A stretch of DNA of 64,000 nt from Gyrodactylus bullatarudis. Taxonomy: Eukaryota > Platyhelminthes > Monogenea > Gyrodactylidea > Gyrodactylidae. Of the stretch, positions 12,868 through 24,690 are shown piece by piece. The stretch lies in assembly GCA_012064415.1 (NCBI GenBank), contig SSNU01000018.1, positions 124,001-188,000 of the forward strand, written 5' to 3'. Both the position numbers and the translations under genes were made by a program. Each line of letters begins with the position of its first letter. The stretch's first letter is position 1. The notes under the pieces are model-generated. The model was not told the origin of the DNA, searched no databases, and was given only the letters and a program-made list of their open reading frames with translations.

Positions 12868-13530
12868 TCAATTCTTTAATAATCGATTCATTTGGCGATT
12901 TTGATTAGCCATTGTATTAGTTACCTGTTCAGTTTTCTGATTGACCTGTTCTAACTTTTTATTCTGGGAAGTTAGCTCTTGACCCATTAGACTTGATTGA
13001 ACATGCAGTCTATCCAATAAACTTCCCATGTCTTTAAGATTTCTTTTAAATTGGTCATCTTGAGTATTAGTGGAAAGAGCAGTTGAATTTTCAGCTTGTA
13101 CATTTAGAGGAGGAATGCTGGCAGAATATCTCTTTTCTGCTTGAACTTCAGATGTCTTTGGCTTAACTTGCACAGATTTTCTAACAAATGAACTTGAGAA
13201 TATGAAATAAATCAAAGTTGTACTTGCACTTACTTCCTTGAAAACATTGAAAATAGAGATGAGGTAACACTCTGTAAATTATTAATATTTCTTTGAGCTT
13301 CTTTCTGGGCATTACTGATATTATCAAGTTTTTCGTTTATGTTATCTATTTGTTCTCCTTGCTCGTGAAGTTTTGCTGTGGCATCATCTCCAATTCTATT
13401 CGTGTTTATTAGTGTTCTCAATGCTCGATTAGAACTTTCCAAAGCTTCTTCTTTAGCATTTAAAACTCTCTGAAATTCGACTCATAAGAATATTTACTTG
13501 AGGGCTATCAAAATTATCAAAAGGATTCAT
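12868..13530 (-). CDS. SNAP29: SNAP29-like Qbc-SNARE
   Basis: Soluble Qbc-SNARE acting in endosomal, autophagic and secretory membrane fusion. Exons: 13498-13530, 13234-13469 and 12868-13192, giving 197 residues (human SNAP29: 258). The N-terminus MNPFDNFD carries an NPF motif, an EH-domain ligand typical of SNAP29. The Qb SNARE helix lies at about 12-80. The Qc SNARE helix occupies about 138-197 and ends at the C-terminus. There is no cysteine cluster in the linker, so no palmitoyl anchor, which separates it from SNAP25/23. The first intron is 28 nt and the second 41 nt. TTTCAG ends two bases before the ATG, suggesting a 5' splice or trans-splice site. It is divergent with COX5B, 86 bp apart. 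Confidence 0.82.
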
Positions 13531-13616
13531 CACTGAAATGACGACTGATTCAAACTTTCAACATTTTTCATCTAGTTATTTTTGTTTAAAATAAATAATC
13601 GTTGACAGAATTTAAA
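13531..13616. promoter_or_regulatory. Shared divergent promoter region, SNAP29 / COX5B
   Basis: An 86-bp gap lies between opposite start codons. An acceptor-like TTTCAG (minus strand, 13,533-13,538) sits directly before the SNAP29 ATG. The gap is too short for two independent promoters, so a bidirectional promoter is likely. Confidence 0.4.
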
Positions 13617-14299
13617 ATGCTTCGTCATCTAGCAAGATTTTCTACTGTTCAGGCTAATACAAAAACCAATTCGATTGTTGCAAATGGACTAAAATCTAAA
13701 GCATATTCATTTATCCGTGATAATCCCCATTTAAATGACATGAGTAGGCATTAAAAATAATTAATAAAATTCTAGGTTCGACCTCTCTTGACCAGCCAGC
13801 TACTGCCTCGCAGCCAAAGATGTTGATACGATCTCTTCTTCATGAAATAGAGAGTGTCGATGTGGATACTATGAAGGTTAGATTCAAGAAAATTCATAAA
13901 GATGCAACCAAGGAGAATCCCAATCTTGTTGCAGGTCATGAAGAAAGGCGTCAGCATACATGTCTCTGCAACCCTGACGATCACAATCAGAAATACTTGA
14001 TGCTGTATAGAGGACTTCCTAATCGATGCAAATGTGGTTATTGGTTTAAATTAGTTGATTATGACACATATGAGCAAATTAGAGAAGAATACTGGAATAA
14101 GATCAAAAATGAACCAGAGAATGCAAAACTTGCTCAAGATTTCGAGGAATGCAAATCAAACTTGAATAGAATGTTTGAAGAGACCAAGGGGAAAGTTGAA
14201 AAAGAAGTTGGTATCGAGAAACTGAATACTCTTCACATGGAATGGAAGAGATTTCTGAAAACCTATGGGGAAATCCGTAAAAGGATGGATTCATTTTAG
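13617..14299 (+). CDS. COX5B: Cytochrome c oxidase subunit 5B with C-terminal extension
   Basis: Nuclear-encoded, zinc-binding structural subunit of mitochondrial complex IV on the matrix side. Two exons, 13617-13743 and 13776-14299, with a 32-nt intron; 216 residues. The N-terminus MLRHLARFST is a likely mitochondrial presequence. The family core is at about 88-137, with ENPNLV, zinc ligands C105 and C107 (TCLC), and C127 and C129 (RCKCG) before WFKLVD. The C-x-C spacing of the second pair is, from memory, the form seen in insects rather than the CPRC of mammals. After the core, where other COX5B proteins end, about 78 further residues continue, highly charged and helical. They are in the same open frame with no splice signal at the boundary. 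Identity is secure; the role of the extension is unknown. Confidence 0.92.
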
Positions 14300-14342
14300 A
14301 TGAGTACAATAAATAGTTTAAAATTAAGTTTAAATTTTTTTA

Positions 14343-15032
14343 TTAATTAATTCTATAGTAGCTAGTCAGATTCTTTTTCTGTTCAATTGAAGAAACTGGA
14401 AGTATTTGTGAAATGATTGTTGATATGGAAATGTTAACATTTTGAGCTATCAAATGGGCCAAGTATTTTCCTGAAATTGAAAAGGAGGAAAATAACTCAA
14501 AGTTCTCCTGACATATTCCCTTGACTTGCGAGTAAAACTTTTGGAGAACAAGTTTCTTTGCATCACTATAGCTTATAATGTCCACTTTTTCAGTTTTACG
14601 GATCTGAATATTAACTTGATAACTTACTCGTTCAAAAGAGTCAAACTCGTAGATGGTTTTCTCGTCCATAACGTAAATAACAGTCGTGGAATCAACAGTT
14701 TTGTTTAGAACCCATTCAATTCCATTGTCGATAATATTCTCGGCATCAGATAAAAGCTCAAAATGTCGGACAGGACAGTTTCGTAAAGATTTGTTGAGTA
14801 GTTTCTCCTTTCCGCGTCTAATTATAATCCAATTGAGATTATTAACAAATCTAAGAATGTTGCACAGGTTAGTAAGAAGACCAGACTGTAAGCGTCCGTC
14901 ATGTGAAGGAGTGAGAACAAAAATAATAGGGTCATCTGGTTCTTGATAGAATAAAAGGAAGTATACAAAAGTTGAAATATGTAAGAGGAGAGCGATTGAC
15001 AAAAACCTGTAAGCAAATGAAGAATGCTTCAT
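14343..15032 (-). CDS. Degenerate beta-1,3-glucuronyltransferase-like protein
   Basis: Single-exon product of 229 residues with a type II membrane anchor at about 8-28, resembling the B3GAT (GT43) family that adds glucuronate in the Golgi. Support: IIFVLTPSHDGRLQ matches the family start (TIYVVTPTYAR), followed by NLNWIIIRRG (LHWLLVEDA) and IEWVLNK then TVIYVMDEKTIYEF (the region around DDDNTY). The metal-binding DDD is replaced by MDE, and the segment aligned with the catalytic glutamate (LESSLL in the family) reads SISTII. The protein is about 100 residues shorter than typical. The frame is intact, so it is either a diverged pseudoenzyme or a fast-evolving gene. It is head to head with the PHIP gene (85 bp) and tail to tail with COX5B (43 bp). 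Confidence 0.55.
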   Translation of the reverse strand: MKHSSFAYRFLSIALLLHISTFVYFLLFYQEPDDPIIFVLTPSHDGRLQSGLLTNLCNILRFVNNLNWIIIRRGKEKLLNKSLRNCPVRHFELLSDAENIIDNGIEWVLNKTVDSTTVIYVMDEKTIYEFDSFERVSYQVNIQIRKTEKVDIISYSDAKKLVLQKFYSQVKGICQENFELFSSFSISGKYLAHLIAQNVNISISTIISQILPVSSIEQKKNLTSYYRIN

Positions 15033-15117
15033 TTAAAACAAGACATGCTCTTGAACAATGTCTCAATTGTTGTTTAGTTGTTTTAAAATATTTACATTTT
15101 AAAATTCTTTCAGATTT

Positions 15118-18100
15118 ATGGATATTGATGATGATTATCTTGGTATGTACTCCTATTTTCACTCTCAGAATTTCTCCTGCTGGTTTTCGATACTCTTAAA
15201 TGTAACAAACTGACAAATGGTGTTGCAGATCAACTTCTCTCAATTGTAAAATCGAACAATGAACAGTTTGTCAAAAACAAATTGAAAAAACAATCAGAAA
15301 TTGTTCAGCGTTACATTTTTGACAATGATCGACCTTCTGACGCATTACCCAAAAATATTTTATTTGATTATTTTAGAATATTAGCAAAAGACAGCTTCAA
15401 CATATCTGATAGTTTCACTAATATCTTAAAGCATCGTTATTTGCTGCTCAAAGAAAAGTTATACAAACCATTCAATTCGGGTAAGATTTGAATATTATTC
15501 TAGGATCTCTATACAATCTTGAAAATGCAATAGAAAAAGATCGCTACATTGAAAATACGTATGCCAATTTAAAATTAGATCATCATGTCTTGGGGCACAA
15601 GAGCGCTATATATTGCTTATGTTTCGACAAACTTGGTAAAAACCTTATAACAGTAAATACTTGATTATTCTCATTTTAGGGTTCTGATGATCATACAATT
15701 AAAATATGGTCATTTGATAAGTCCATTACAGTAGAAAATGACGAAATTGTTCGACCTCCAGTGCTAAAACATACTCTTCGTGGACATTTAACTAATATAA
15801 TTGATATAAGTATTTCAAAAGATAACCATTTGATGGTCTCTATTGATCTGGATAATGCATTAATTCTCTGGTGTATGAAAACAGGACAACCATTGGTCTC
15901 TTTCATAGGATCTATTGATAATCGTACTACAAATGGAATTTGCCTGATAACGTCTCATGAAAATCATGTCTCTGAAAACTATGTTCGTGGATTTATTGTT
16001 GTTTCAACTCAAGGATTGGGTATCTTTTCAATTCCATACATTCATGTGCATAAGAATTGCTCTGATGAGTTTGACCTGCCAGGAAAGTGTTGTCACGCAA
16101 TTCTCTTAGACTCTGTACATTTTTCTCAGGAAATTTCATCCAGTTTTGATGTGAGTCCTGCTGGACTAACAATTGCTGGAGGAACAGAAAAAGGCGAAGT
16201 GGAGATTTTCAAGGCAGAAAAATCAGGAAAATTAATTACCAAAATTGATGTACTTAAGGGAATTCACACAGGTCCTGTTGACAACCTCTCAATTTCTCCC
16301 AATGAACTAAATATCGTTAGTGCTTGTCACAAGGATAATACAATGGCATTTTGGTCTCTTAATAAAGCGTCTATGAAAAATTCTGATAATCAAGATGGAA
16401 ATTCACTCTGGTCTGGAATTAAACTGCATTTAACTAGAAAGTAAGCTACTCTATTTCGAATTAATTGACTTGATTTCTTATTATTATTATTCCATACAAT
16501 AAATTTCTTTAAAAGCTATTACAATTTTAGGTTTCAAGGTTAAATGCATGGGAATTATAATTTTCATGCTAAAATATGTATACTTTAAACTTGTTTTCTC
16601 AAAGAACTAAAAATCTCCAAAAGACTAAAACATGCATCTCGATAATTTCATTTAGGCCAAAGTCACAGACATGCCTTATTGGATGGTCGTACGAGGGGAA
16701 ATATTTATTTGTATCATTCCGGTCAGGTCTGATAAATCTTTACAGAGGTATTGATGGAAAATTTCTCGGTGCTCTCAATGTGAGTCAATTGCAAACATTA
16801 TTTTTCTGTTCATAAAGGGAATATAACTTTTCTCTCTTCAAGGGTCATGAAGCTCAAGTTAATGCCTTGACAGGTTCAGCAATAAAAGATAACATATTGA
16901 TAAGTGGCGGCTTTGATGGGCGCATAATCACTTGGAATCTTGAGACAAAGGAAAAAATAAATGAGTATAAATACCCTGGAGCTTCTTTAACTACTGCTGG
17001 TGGTCTAATTTGGATAGACGAAACAGAATCTACAGAAGAATCTAAAAATCATCAAAAAATTACTGGATTAATCAGCTTACCAGCAGAATTGGGATTTGGT
17101 TATGTTGCCATCACCAAGGCAGGATTAATTTCCACCTTTAATCCAGACTCACGTAATCGAAGTCCTGAGGTAATTTTAATTCCTCTCACTAAAATTCACT
17201 TTACATCTAATTTTTTTAATTTTAGGTTATGAAAATAACTGAGAGACAGGCTGATGAACAATTCCTCCATTGGGAATTCGATAACGCTCAAGTTTTGAAA
17301 AATCAAAAATTTTTTAATCAAATAAACTTGTCTGAGAAAATTAGGAGAGAAATAGAATTCCCAGATGATGACGAAGTTACCGAATGGATGAGCTCAAAAT
17401 CAAAGAAAGCCCTAGGAGAAATGCCATCTCAAGGTTTGTTTTTAACCCTCTAAGAATTATAATTATAAATGCTCTATAAATTATCTAAAAATGAATTTAA
17501 TTCCATAGTGAGATTTCCAACTTCCTTTTGCTATCGAACGCTTTACTCAACAGCAGGAAATGGACCTAGACAAAATCGTCAGGATTCCACATCAATCCAG
17601 AATGAAAATGAGAATGCAATCGGAGAAAATTTTGTTCCCCTGCAAGACCTTGAAGATTACAAAAGAACATCATACGTTACTTTTGAGGTTCTGCATGCTC
17701 TTAGTCAAGTCCCATTTAGTCTATTACCACCAGGTTATCTTGTTGATTTACGAGGCAATCCCTACAGTTATGAACGCCAGAAATATCAAATTCCAGGACG
17801 TAACGTCCTCAATAGAATCATTGATCTAACTCCTACAGTGACTTTTGATGATAGTAAGCAAACTACTGTTTCAATTAACTGTTTCACAAGAATTTATTTT
17901 ATTACAATATTAATAAATAGCCAGTCTTGTCCAAGTTGTCGATGATATTCACTATACAAGAGATGTAATGCCAGTTGGTTATCCATATAACGTACGTATT
18001 TTCCGGGGTGTCCCTCCCATTGAAAATAAGCGCTATCTCTGGCAAACAATTTGGACCAAAAAGGATTATTCTCTCCTTGATTTAATCGTAAAAGAAGAAT

Positions 18101-21100
18101 TGGAGTATGTTTCCATGTAGTTTCTAAACATATCATCATTAATCTTTTAATCCTGCAGAGAGTGTCTCAGAGAAATTGAAGAAGATTTTAATGAGGAAAA
18201 TCGTCTTATTAATCGAGCAAGGTCCTTTTTGAAGAAGCAGAAAAATGTTGAAATACTGGTACGTTCACTATTGAATAATTAACAAATACTAACAAAACTA
18301 TCGAAAAATTATCATTCAAGGATAAAAAATTAGTTGAAGAGAAGAAAAGTGAAAATCCCAATGAATTTGAGACTAATCAAGAAACGGTGGCTGTCTATGA
18401 TCCCACTTTTGAAGAGCCAGATGTTTCGTCAGACTCCTCAGTTGAATGGAATAAAGGTGACAGTGTAGACTTTGAATGTTGGATAAATCGACCTAAACGA
18501 AAAAGAAATCAAGATCAAGTATTTTTTAAGGTACATTTTTCAAATGATGTAATAATATTCGTACATTCATTCTAGAATAACAATTCTGAGAACGAAAACA
18601 ACGTCAGTGCTAGCTCTCATAGTCAACATGTTTCAACCAACTCAGACGATTCAGGTTCAACTTCCAGTTCTTCCGATGATTCTTCGTATACATCCTCTGG
18701 TTCAGATTCATCTAAATTATCCCAAAATTTATCTCATGAAAATGATGACAACCAGCGAACTCGTCGTTCGAAACGTCAGAAAAAACTAAACCATCTACGT
18801 AGAAAAAGGGAGAAGAAAAAACCCATTCCTGTTTTTGTAAAAACAAGCCAGGAAAATTCCCAGGATGTTCCTGACATTGTTGAAATCAATAAGAGGGAAC
18901 AATTAAAACTAAGGATCATGTGTAACCTTGACTATGCCAATTTAGTGAGCACTCATTTTATTTCCTCTTTTATATTTTAATTTTAATTAGTTTTTGAAAA
19001 ATTTCGAATTTTCGAATAGAATTCTTCTTCAGAGTTTCTTCTTAATTTTCACAAACTAAATAGATTGATTTATTTGAATTTCTACCAAGGCTTACGTAAG
19101 TTGAGGCACATCCTGGATTCATTTATCAATTTTAACACTTGGAATTTCTACTTTTGATTCATTTAAAATAACATTTCATCCTCTACTATGATTTTTCCCA
19201 GAGATTTATGATACTGGATAGATAACATTGTTTTTTGAAACTTTTAGTGTGTTTATCCATTAAAAAAATTTGTAATAAAAATACTCTTTTTTATAAGTTT
19301 TCCAAATCTCTACCCTTGGATAATCCACCAATCGGAGGCTACTCTGGATTCCTCGACAACATATCAAAATCTGATACTGAATCTGTTGATATTCCAATGA
19401 CAAGGAATAGATCTAAAGTACTACACGTTGAAGAATCAAAAAGCGAAGATGCTCCCTCCGATAAAATCCTGCCAGATTGGCCAAACAAAATTTTATGGTC
19501 TGGACCTGATCTCGATTGGTTGAATACAATTGAGCCCCAGCCAGAACCATATTTACCTCAATTGAATGATAGAATATTCTTCATTCATGAAGGATACCAA
19601 CACTATATTACCAACTTTTGGGATGCTGGAGTTCTCTTGCCTGTTCACTGTCCCATGCCACCTAAAGAATGGATGAGAATTTATCAAAACTATCCAAATG
19701 CCATGGGTATCGTACAAAAGTATGAAGAACCGATTCCTGATGAAATACCATTACCCTGGGAAGGCTTAGACTCATTTCCTGTATGTTTCCTCTGTTTCAA
19801 ATCAAAATATCTGTATTTATTTTTAATTATCCATAGCCTGCTCTTGAGTGTGTAGTAGAGTCTATAAACTTTACATTCCTTCGAATGACAAACAAGAAAA
19901 AAACAGCTTTGCGAAATCAACGTTGGAAACGCCACGATCGTTTTGTGCAACGTTCTCTCAACCAGCCCTCTACAAGCTCCTCCATGGCCAATTTCGCTTA
20001 TACTAACATGGAAAAATTTGAGAATGAAATTCACCAAATGACAAATAGTTTCATAAGAGTTTTAACCCTAAAATTACAACGTCAAGATACAATGCAATCT
20101 TTCTATATTCGATATCATCAGGATACTGAACAATCTTGCAATTTCCTTGTCCTACACCAAGCATATCAGGCAGCAATGAATCGTAAATGGAATCGAGGTA
20201 TGCTTCTCTAGGGGAATTTCATTAAAAAACTCCAATTCACTCTTGATAATTTTAGGCTCAAAGTTTCTGGGTATAAGAAAGGAGAGAACTGAAGAAGGGG
20301 ATATTTTGGACGTAAAACATGCTAATAAATCACATTGGCTTTCAATCAAAGTTAAATGGTGCATTGATGAATCAGAAGCCTGGCTATCACCCTGGGAAAT
20401 ATTTCCATTCAGCAAAGCAAACCTATTGAAAAGTAAAATTAACATTTTTATTCTTGATTGCTTGCCAAAACCTTAACCTGAAATCTATTCTTAGATCGAG
20501 TGTTGGATTCTGTTTCCATATTGAATATTTATGGATCTCTCGACATGATGCCCTCAACATCCAAAGATTTGTCCGAATCTAACAAGTTGGGTATTCAAGA
20601 TCTAGAAAGATTGGCCAAATGTTTCATTAAAGTTTGTTTTTATACCCTTTTTCGATTCAAAAATTATAATCCGAATTAAATTCTCCTCAGATTCTCGAAT
20701 GTGAAAAGTTTGATGAGTTCAGAGAAGCTGTGGATTTGTCGCTTTATCCAGATTACCTTGTAATGTGTCCGTATCTTGTTGACCTATCCCTGATAATAAA
20801 TCGAATTCAGACAGGATTTTACAGGTGATTTATACAATTTCAGAAATAATTGAAACTATTGTCTTATTAATGTATTTAGATGTCGTGATGGAATCATATT
20901 TGATGTTATGATGCTAGCCAGAAATGTTCTCTCTTATAATAGAGCTCAGAGCCAAATTGCTCGAAAAGCTATCCTCTTATCTAATCTATGTCTCAAGTTG
21001 ATCTTTGACTGTTCCAAAGATGCCGTAAGATTGATAATCAAAAGTTATTTAATCAATTCATTAAACATTTTATTTTATCAATATATATAGACTTACATTG

Positions 21101-22625
21101 ATGAATTTCTTGAAAATTGGTCCGGTGAGCATATTAGTGAGAGAACTCTGAATACTCTGCTATCGGAAAACTCGGAATCTGCCAATGTGAGTACTATCAG
21201 TTTCTCTGATGCCTACACTGAGCGAACAAAGCAGGCCAAATTTGACAGCGAATCAGAAATTTTCGAAAATAAAGATGAACATAAGGAAAATGAAGATCCT
21301 GAAGAGTCTCCTCTCGTCACTCATCGTACTCGATCAAAGGTAATAAGTTATTTTGATCAAGACACGGAAAGTGATGAACACGAAGATCGCAATGAGAGTC
21401 GTCGAAATTCTCTCAAAATCTCTTCTTCCCCTAAAAAGAAGGATGATATCCCTCTGAGAGAGTCCCAGCTACGTAGTGCAGACTCTTCTACTCGATCTAA
21501 TTATTCCAATCGTGTCAATGTAAGTCCACTACTGAACTATATATATAGTTGCATTTGAAATTTGCATTGATTAAAATTATTTACACAGCTGATGATTTCT
21601 TAGCTTATTCTGAGAGTTAAATGTGTTTCTTTTTTTAAATGAATTTTAGAATCATGAACAAACCAATGATGATTGGCGTCAAAGAGCAATCAACCTGACC
21701 AAAAGTCTCATTAAAAAGCCCCAGAGTGAATTTTTCCTCAATCCTGTTGATACTGACATGTACTCTGATTATCTCGATGTAATTTCCCAGCCAATGAGCC
21801 TTTCCGAAGTTATGAATCGCTTGACAAGACCTCGTAGTCGAATTCATGGCCCAGACGTATTCATTGGATTATTGAATTTGATTGTTTCCAATTGTCGTAC
21901 TTATAACACAACTCCAAATACAAAAATCTTGGAAGATTGTGATTGGTTTGAAGATTATATCAATTCCACCATTATCCCTCAACTGAATGGAGAAGTCATA
22001 GTTTCCAAAAGAAAAAGTCTGAAGAAACCCCTGATATATTCTGACAGCGAGAGTAATTCTGACCAGGACAATGAGGAATCGCAAAACCAAAACGATGATG
22101 ATGATTACGACGCTGTTGAAGATGATGAAGACAACGATGATGATCAAAACACCAGTTCACATGAAGATGAAGATTCCTCTGATTCTGGTAGACAGGGTTA
22201 TCGTTTGAGGCCAAAGAGATCAGAGCCACCCAAGTGAGTTACCCATTATAACCCCTACACACATTTTTAAGAATAATTTTGTAATCCTTTAATCAATAAG
22301 ATGATACCTTTTGCAACGATAGCTGTATTCTGAGAATTTCTTAATTTTATTTAATTCCGTTAGACTCCTGAGAACTTCAAGTGGCAGAGTCATTAAACAA
22401 ATACGCCGTGATCATCTTTATGAACTAGAAGAATCTTGTCAACAAACTCGTAGAAGTAAAAGAGTCCGTAAGCCTAGTCGACGAGTGATGAGTCAAAATT
22501 CCGACTCATCTGCCTCTCCCCCCTACAAGAAAAGATCAACTAGATACGAGGATGATGATTCTGATTATGGTTGCAATGAAAATTCTAATCATCGTGCCAG
22601 CAGGAGATCAAGAAGAAGACATTAA
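15118..22625 (+). CDS. PHIP: PHIP/BRWD-type WD40-bromodomain protein
   Basis: Chromatin reader and probable DDB1-CUL4 substrate receptor of the BRWD/PHIP family, nuclear. The 21 exons are 15118-15142, 15229-15480, 15504-15652, 15680-16440, 16656-16779, 16843-17169, 17226-17433, 17509-17853, 17921-18116, 18159-18258, 18321-18530, 18576-18944, 19298-19780, 19837-20197, 20256-20432, 20495-20631, 20691-20824, 20880-21024, 21091-21519, 21650-22233 and 22364-22625. They join in phase to 1925 residues (human PHIP 1821). WD40 repeats lie at about 120-580 (GSDDHTIKIW). The cryptic Tudor-like module includes LSPWEIFPF. Bromodomain 1 is at about 1365-1500 and bromodomain 2 at about 1650-1755, with a canonical YN in CRTYNTT. 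An acidic tract and a basic tail follow. PHIP versus BRWD1/3 cannot be decided. Introns include 23 and 27 nt. Confidence 0.93.
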
Positions 22626-22840
22626 TTTTTTAAATCGAGAATCATTTCAAGCGACGAGAATTTTTTTATCACCCTTTTTTGAAAATATTTTCCCAAAAAT
22701 ACTAATATTAATATATATCTAATTGTAGATAAGGCCAAAATTTTATAAGAATCAAAAAGTCTCCACAAAACTGTGGATTGTTAATATTTGTAAATTATAT
22801 AAATTAAGAATATTTTTATAAAATACGTCAAGATTCTCCT

Positions 22841-24340
22841 TCATTCACGTTCGAGCTTCTCGGCCAAAGCGTCAAGAATGCTGAGTATTGAGTTCTCGTT
22901 ATCTTCGGGTAAAACCTGAGAGATAAATTAATTTCAAAGTTACTAAATTATTGAAAATATTATCTTTTTCTTTCATTATTAGCCTGTTAGAGTCCAGCTT
23001 AAGTTTAAGCGACTGCATTCGTCTCTCGTCTTCTTTAAGCTGTTCTCGTGTATGATTCAATCTAGCTTCTTGTAAGTTTAACTCAAATTTCCCCTTTTCG
23101 ATATTCTCCTCCTGAATTTTCAATGATTTCTCTCTCCTTTCTAGTTCATCAAGCCTTTTTTGCACTGTCATCCTTTGGGCGGCCAAATTTTCTTTTTCCT
23201 CAACGATCATCTTTTCTCTTTCATTAATCGATTTTATTTCACTTTCTAGTTTAACCTTTTCAACATCAAGGAATCTCCTTGAATTCTCCATATCCTGACG
23301 TAACTATTGGTTTTTTATTAAACTTTTATTTTACTTTTTCAAGGTGGGAATCCTTCGAGAGTTTTACTTTGTCAAAGGCATCCAAGTGATCTTTAAATCT
23401 TTTATCATTCTCTTCTAATTCCATCTTGATTGTTTCTATAACCTTTTTAAGCTCATTCTGAACAGGGAAAAAATAATAAGTTAAATAATACCTTTGATAA
23501 TAGAACTTTGTCCAAATTTTCCTCGAAAGATTTATGCATTTCCAAATTTTTTGAGCAGATGATGCCTAAATTCTCAACTGCTAATTTATTTCCATTCTTT
23601 TGATCCTCTAGAAGCTTCTCGATTCTGATGTTTGCTGAGTGAATATTTTTAAGAGAGATTTCTTGATTTTCTTCCAAAACATTAAGATACTTGATCATTT
23701 TTTCAGTTGAGTTATGATTCTCATTTTCCAGCTTGTTATACGTGTTTTTGACAAGATTATCAATACTTCTGGTGATCTCATTCATTCTTTCTATCAAATT
23801 TTTCTCCATTAGGATAATTTTTTCTTCAAGAGATGAGAGAAAATCATTTTGATTTTTATCAACTGTCTCGTTAAGTTTATTAAATTCAGATTTTAACATG
23901 ATTGCGATTGAATCGTAAAAGTTTTCTTTTCTATTTGATTTTGATAGTTCAGATACAGTATTATTCAGAGATTGGAGTATATCTGAAAAATAATCAAGTT
24001 TTCGGCTCCAGATAAGTTTTTATGATTTACTTGAGATTATCATTCACACTGATGTTCTCATTATACTGAGACTCTGTTAAATCAGTGTTATCGTTTTGTG
24101 AATCAAGTTTGAGTATTTCAGGATTTCTTTTTTTTCCTAATTCCTTTCGTATTACATCATAATCTCTAGATTGATCTTCATTTCCAATCAAAGAAAATAT
24201 ATCCTTCCGATCATCTAATACACAATCAAAATAAATTTTTTACTTCTGAATTTTTCTTTCGATGCGGCTTCATTTTCAATAGCAGAGATACTCTCAGAAG
24301 ATTCAGAAATTAGATCTTCAAGATTAAGTTTATTATTCAT
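22841..24340 (-). CDS. Coiled-coil protein, possibly FBF1-like
   Basis: Six exons: 24244-24340, 24031-24214, 23492-24005, 23335-23457, 22944-23303 and 22841-22915, all in phase, giving 450 residues. Five introns of 29, 25, 34, 31 and 28 nt interrupt it, the most uniform set of ultra-short introns in the window. The first 100 residues are acidic. From about 120 to 425 the protein is almost continuous heptad-like coiled coil, rich in E, K, L and N, including ERREKSLKIQEENIEKGKFE. The C-terminus is a short LxxLxxLxxKL helix (ILSILDALAEKLERE). The organisation recalls the C-terminal half of Fas-binding factor 1, a centriolar transition-fibre protein, but no diagnostic motif is visible and generic coiled-coil similarity could mislead. 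It converges on the PHIP gene, 215 bp apart. Confidence 0.75.
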
Positions 24341-24690
24341 ATTTACAGTAAATATAAAAAGTATTATATTTAAACAAAAATACTTGCCAATCATCCATGT
24401 CTTTTTTCATTTTATATATTTTTTTGAAATTTTTTAAAATTGGATAATTATTATTCAATAATGGAACTTGATAATTAAACTTTTTCTTAAACTGTTAAAC
24501 TTACAGTATAACTAATACAGTAGTGACCCCTTATCATCTTAACCAACCATTTGTAGAAATAATTTTTCAGAATTGCCACTCATATTTTTAAAATAAAAAT
24601 ATTCATTATACTTATAAGTAAACGTTGATATATATATTTATATAAAAATAATTTTATTTTGTTCATAAATCGTTTGGAGACTAAATATTT

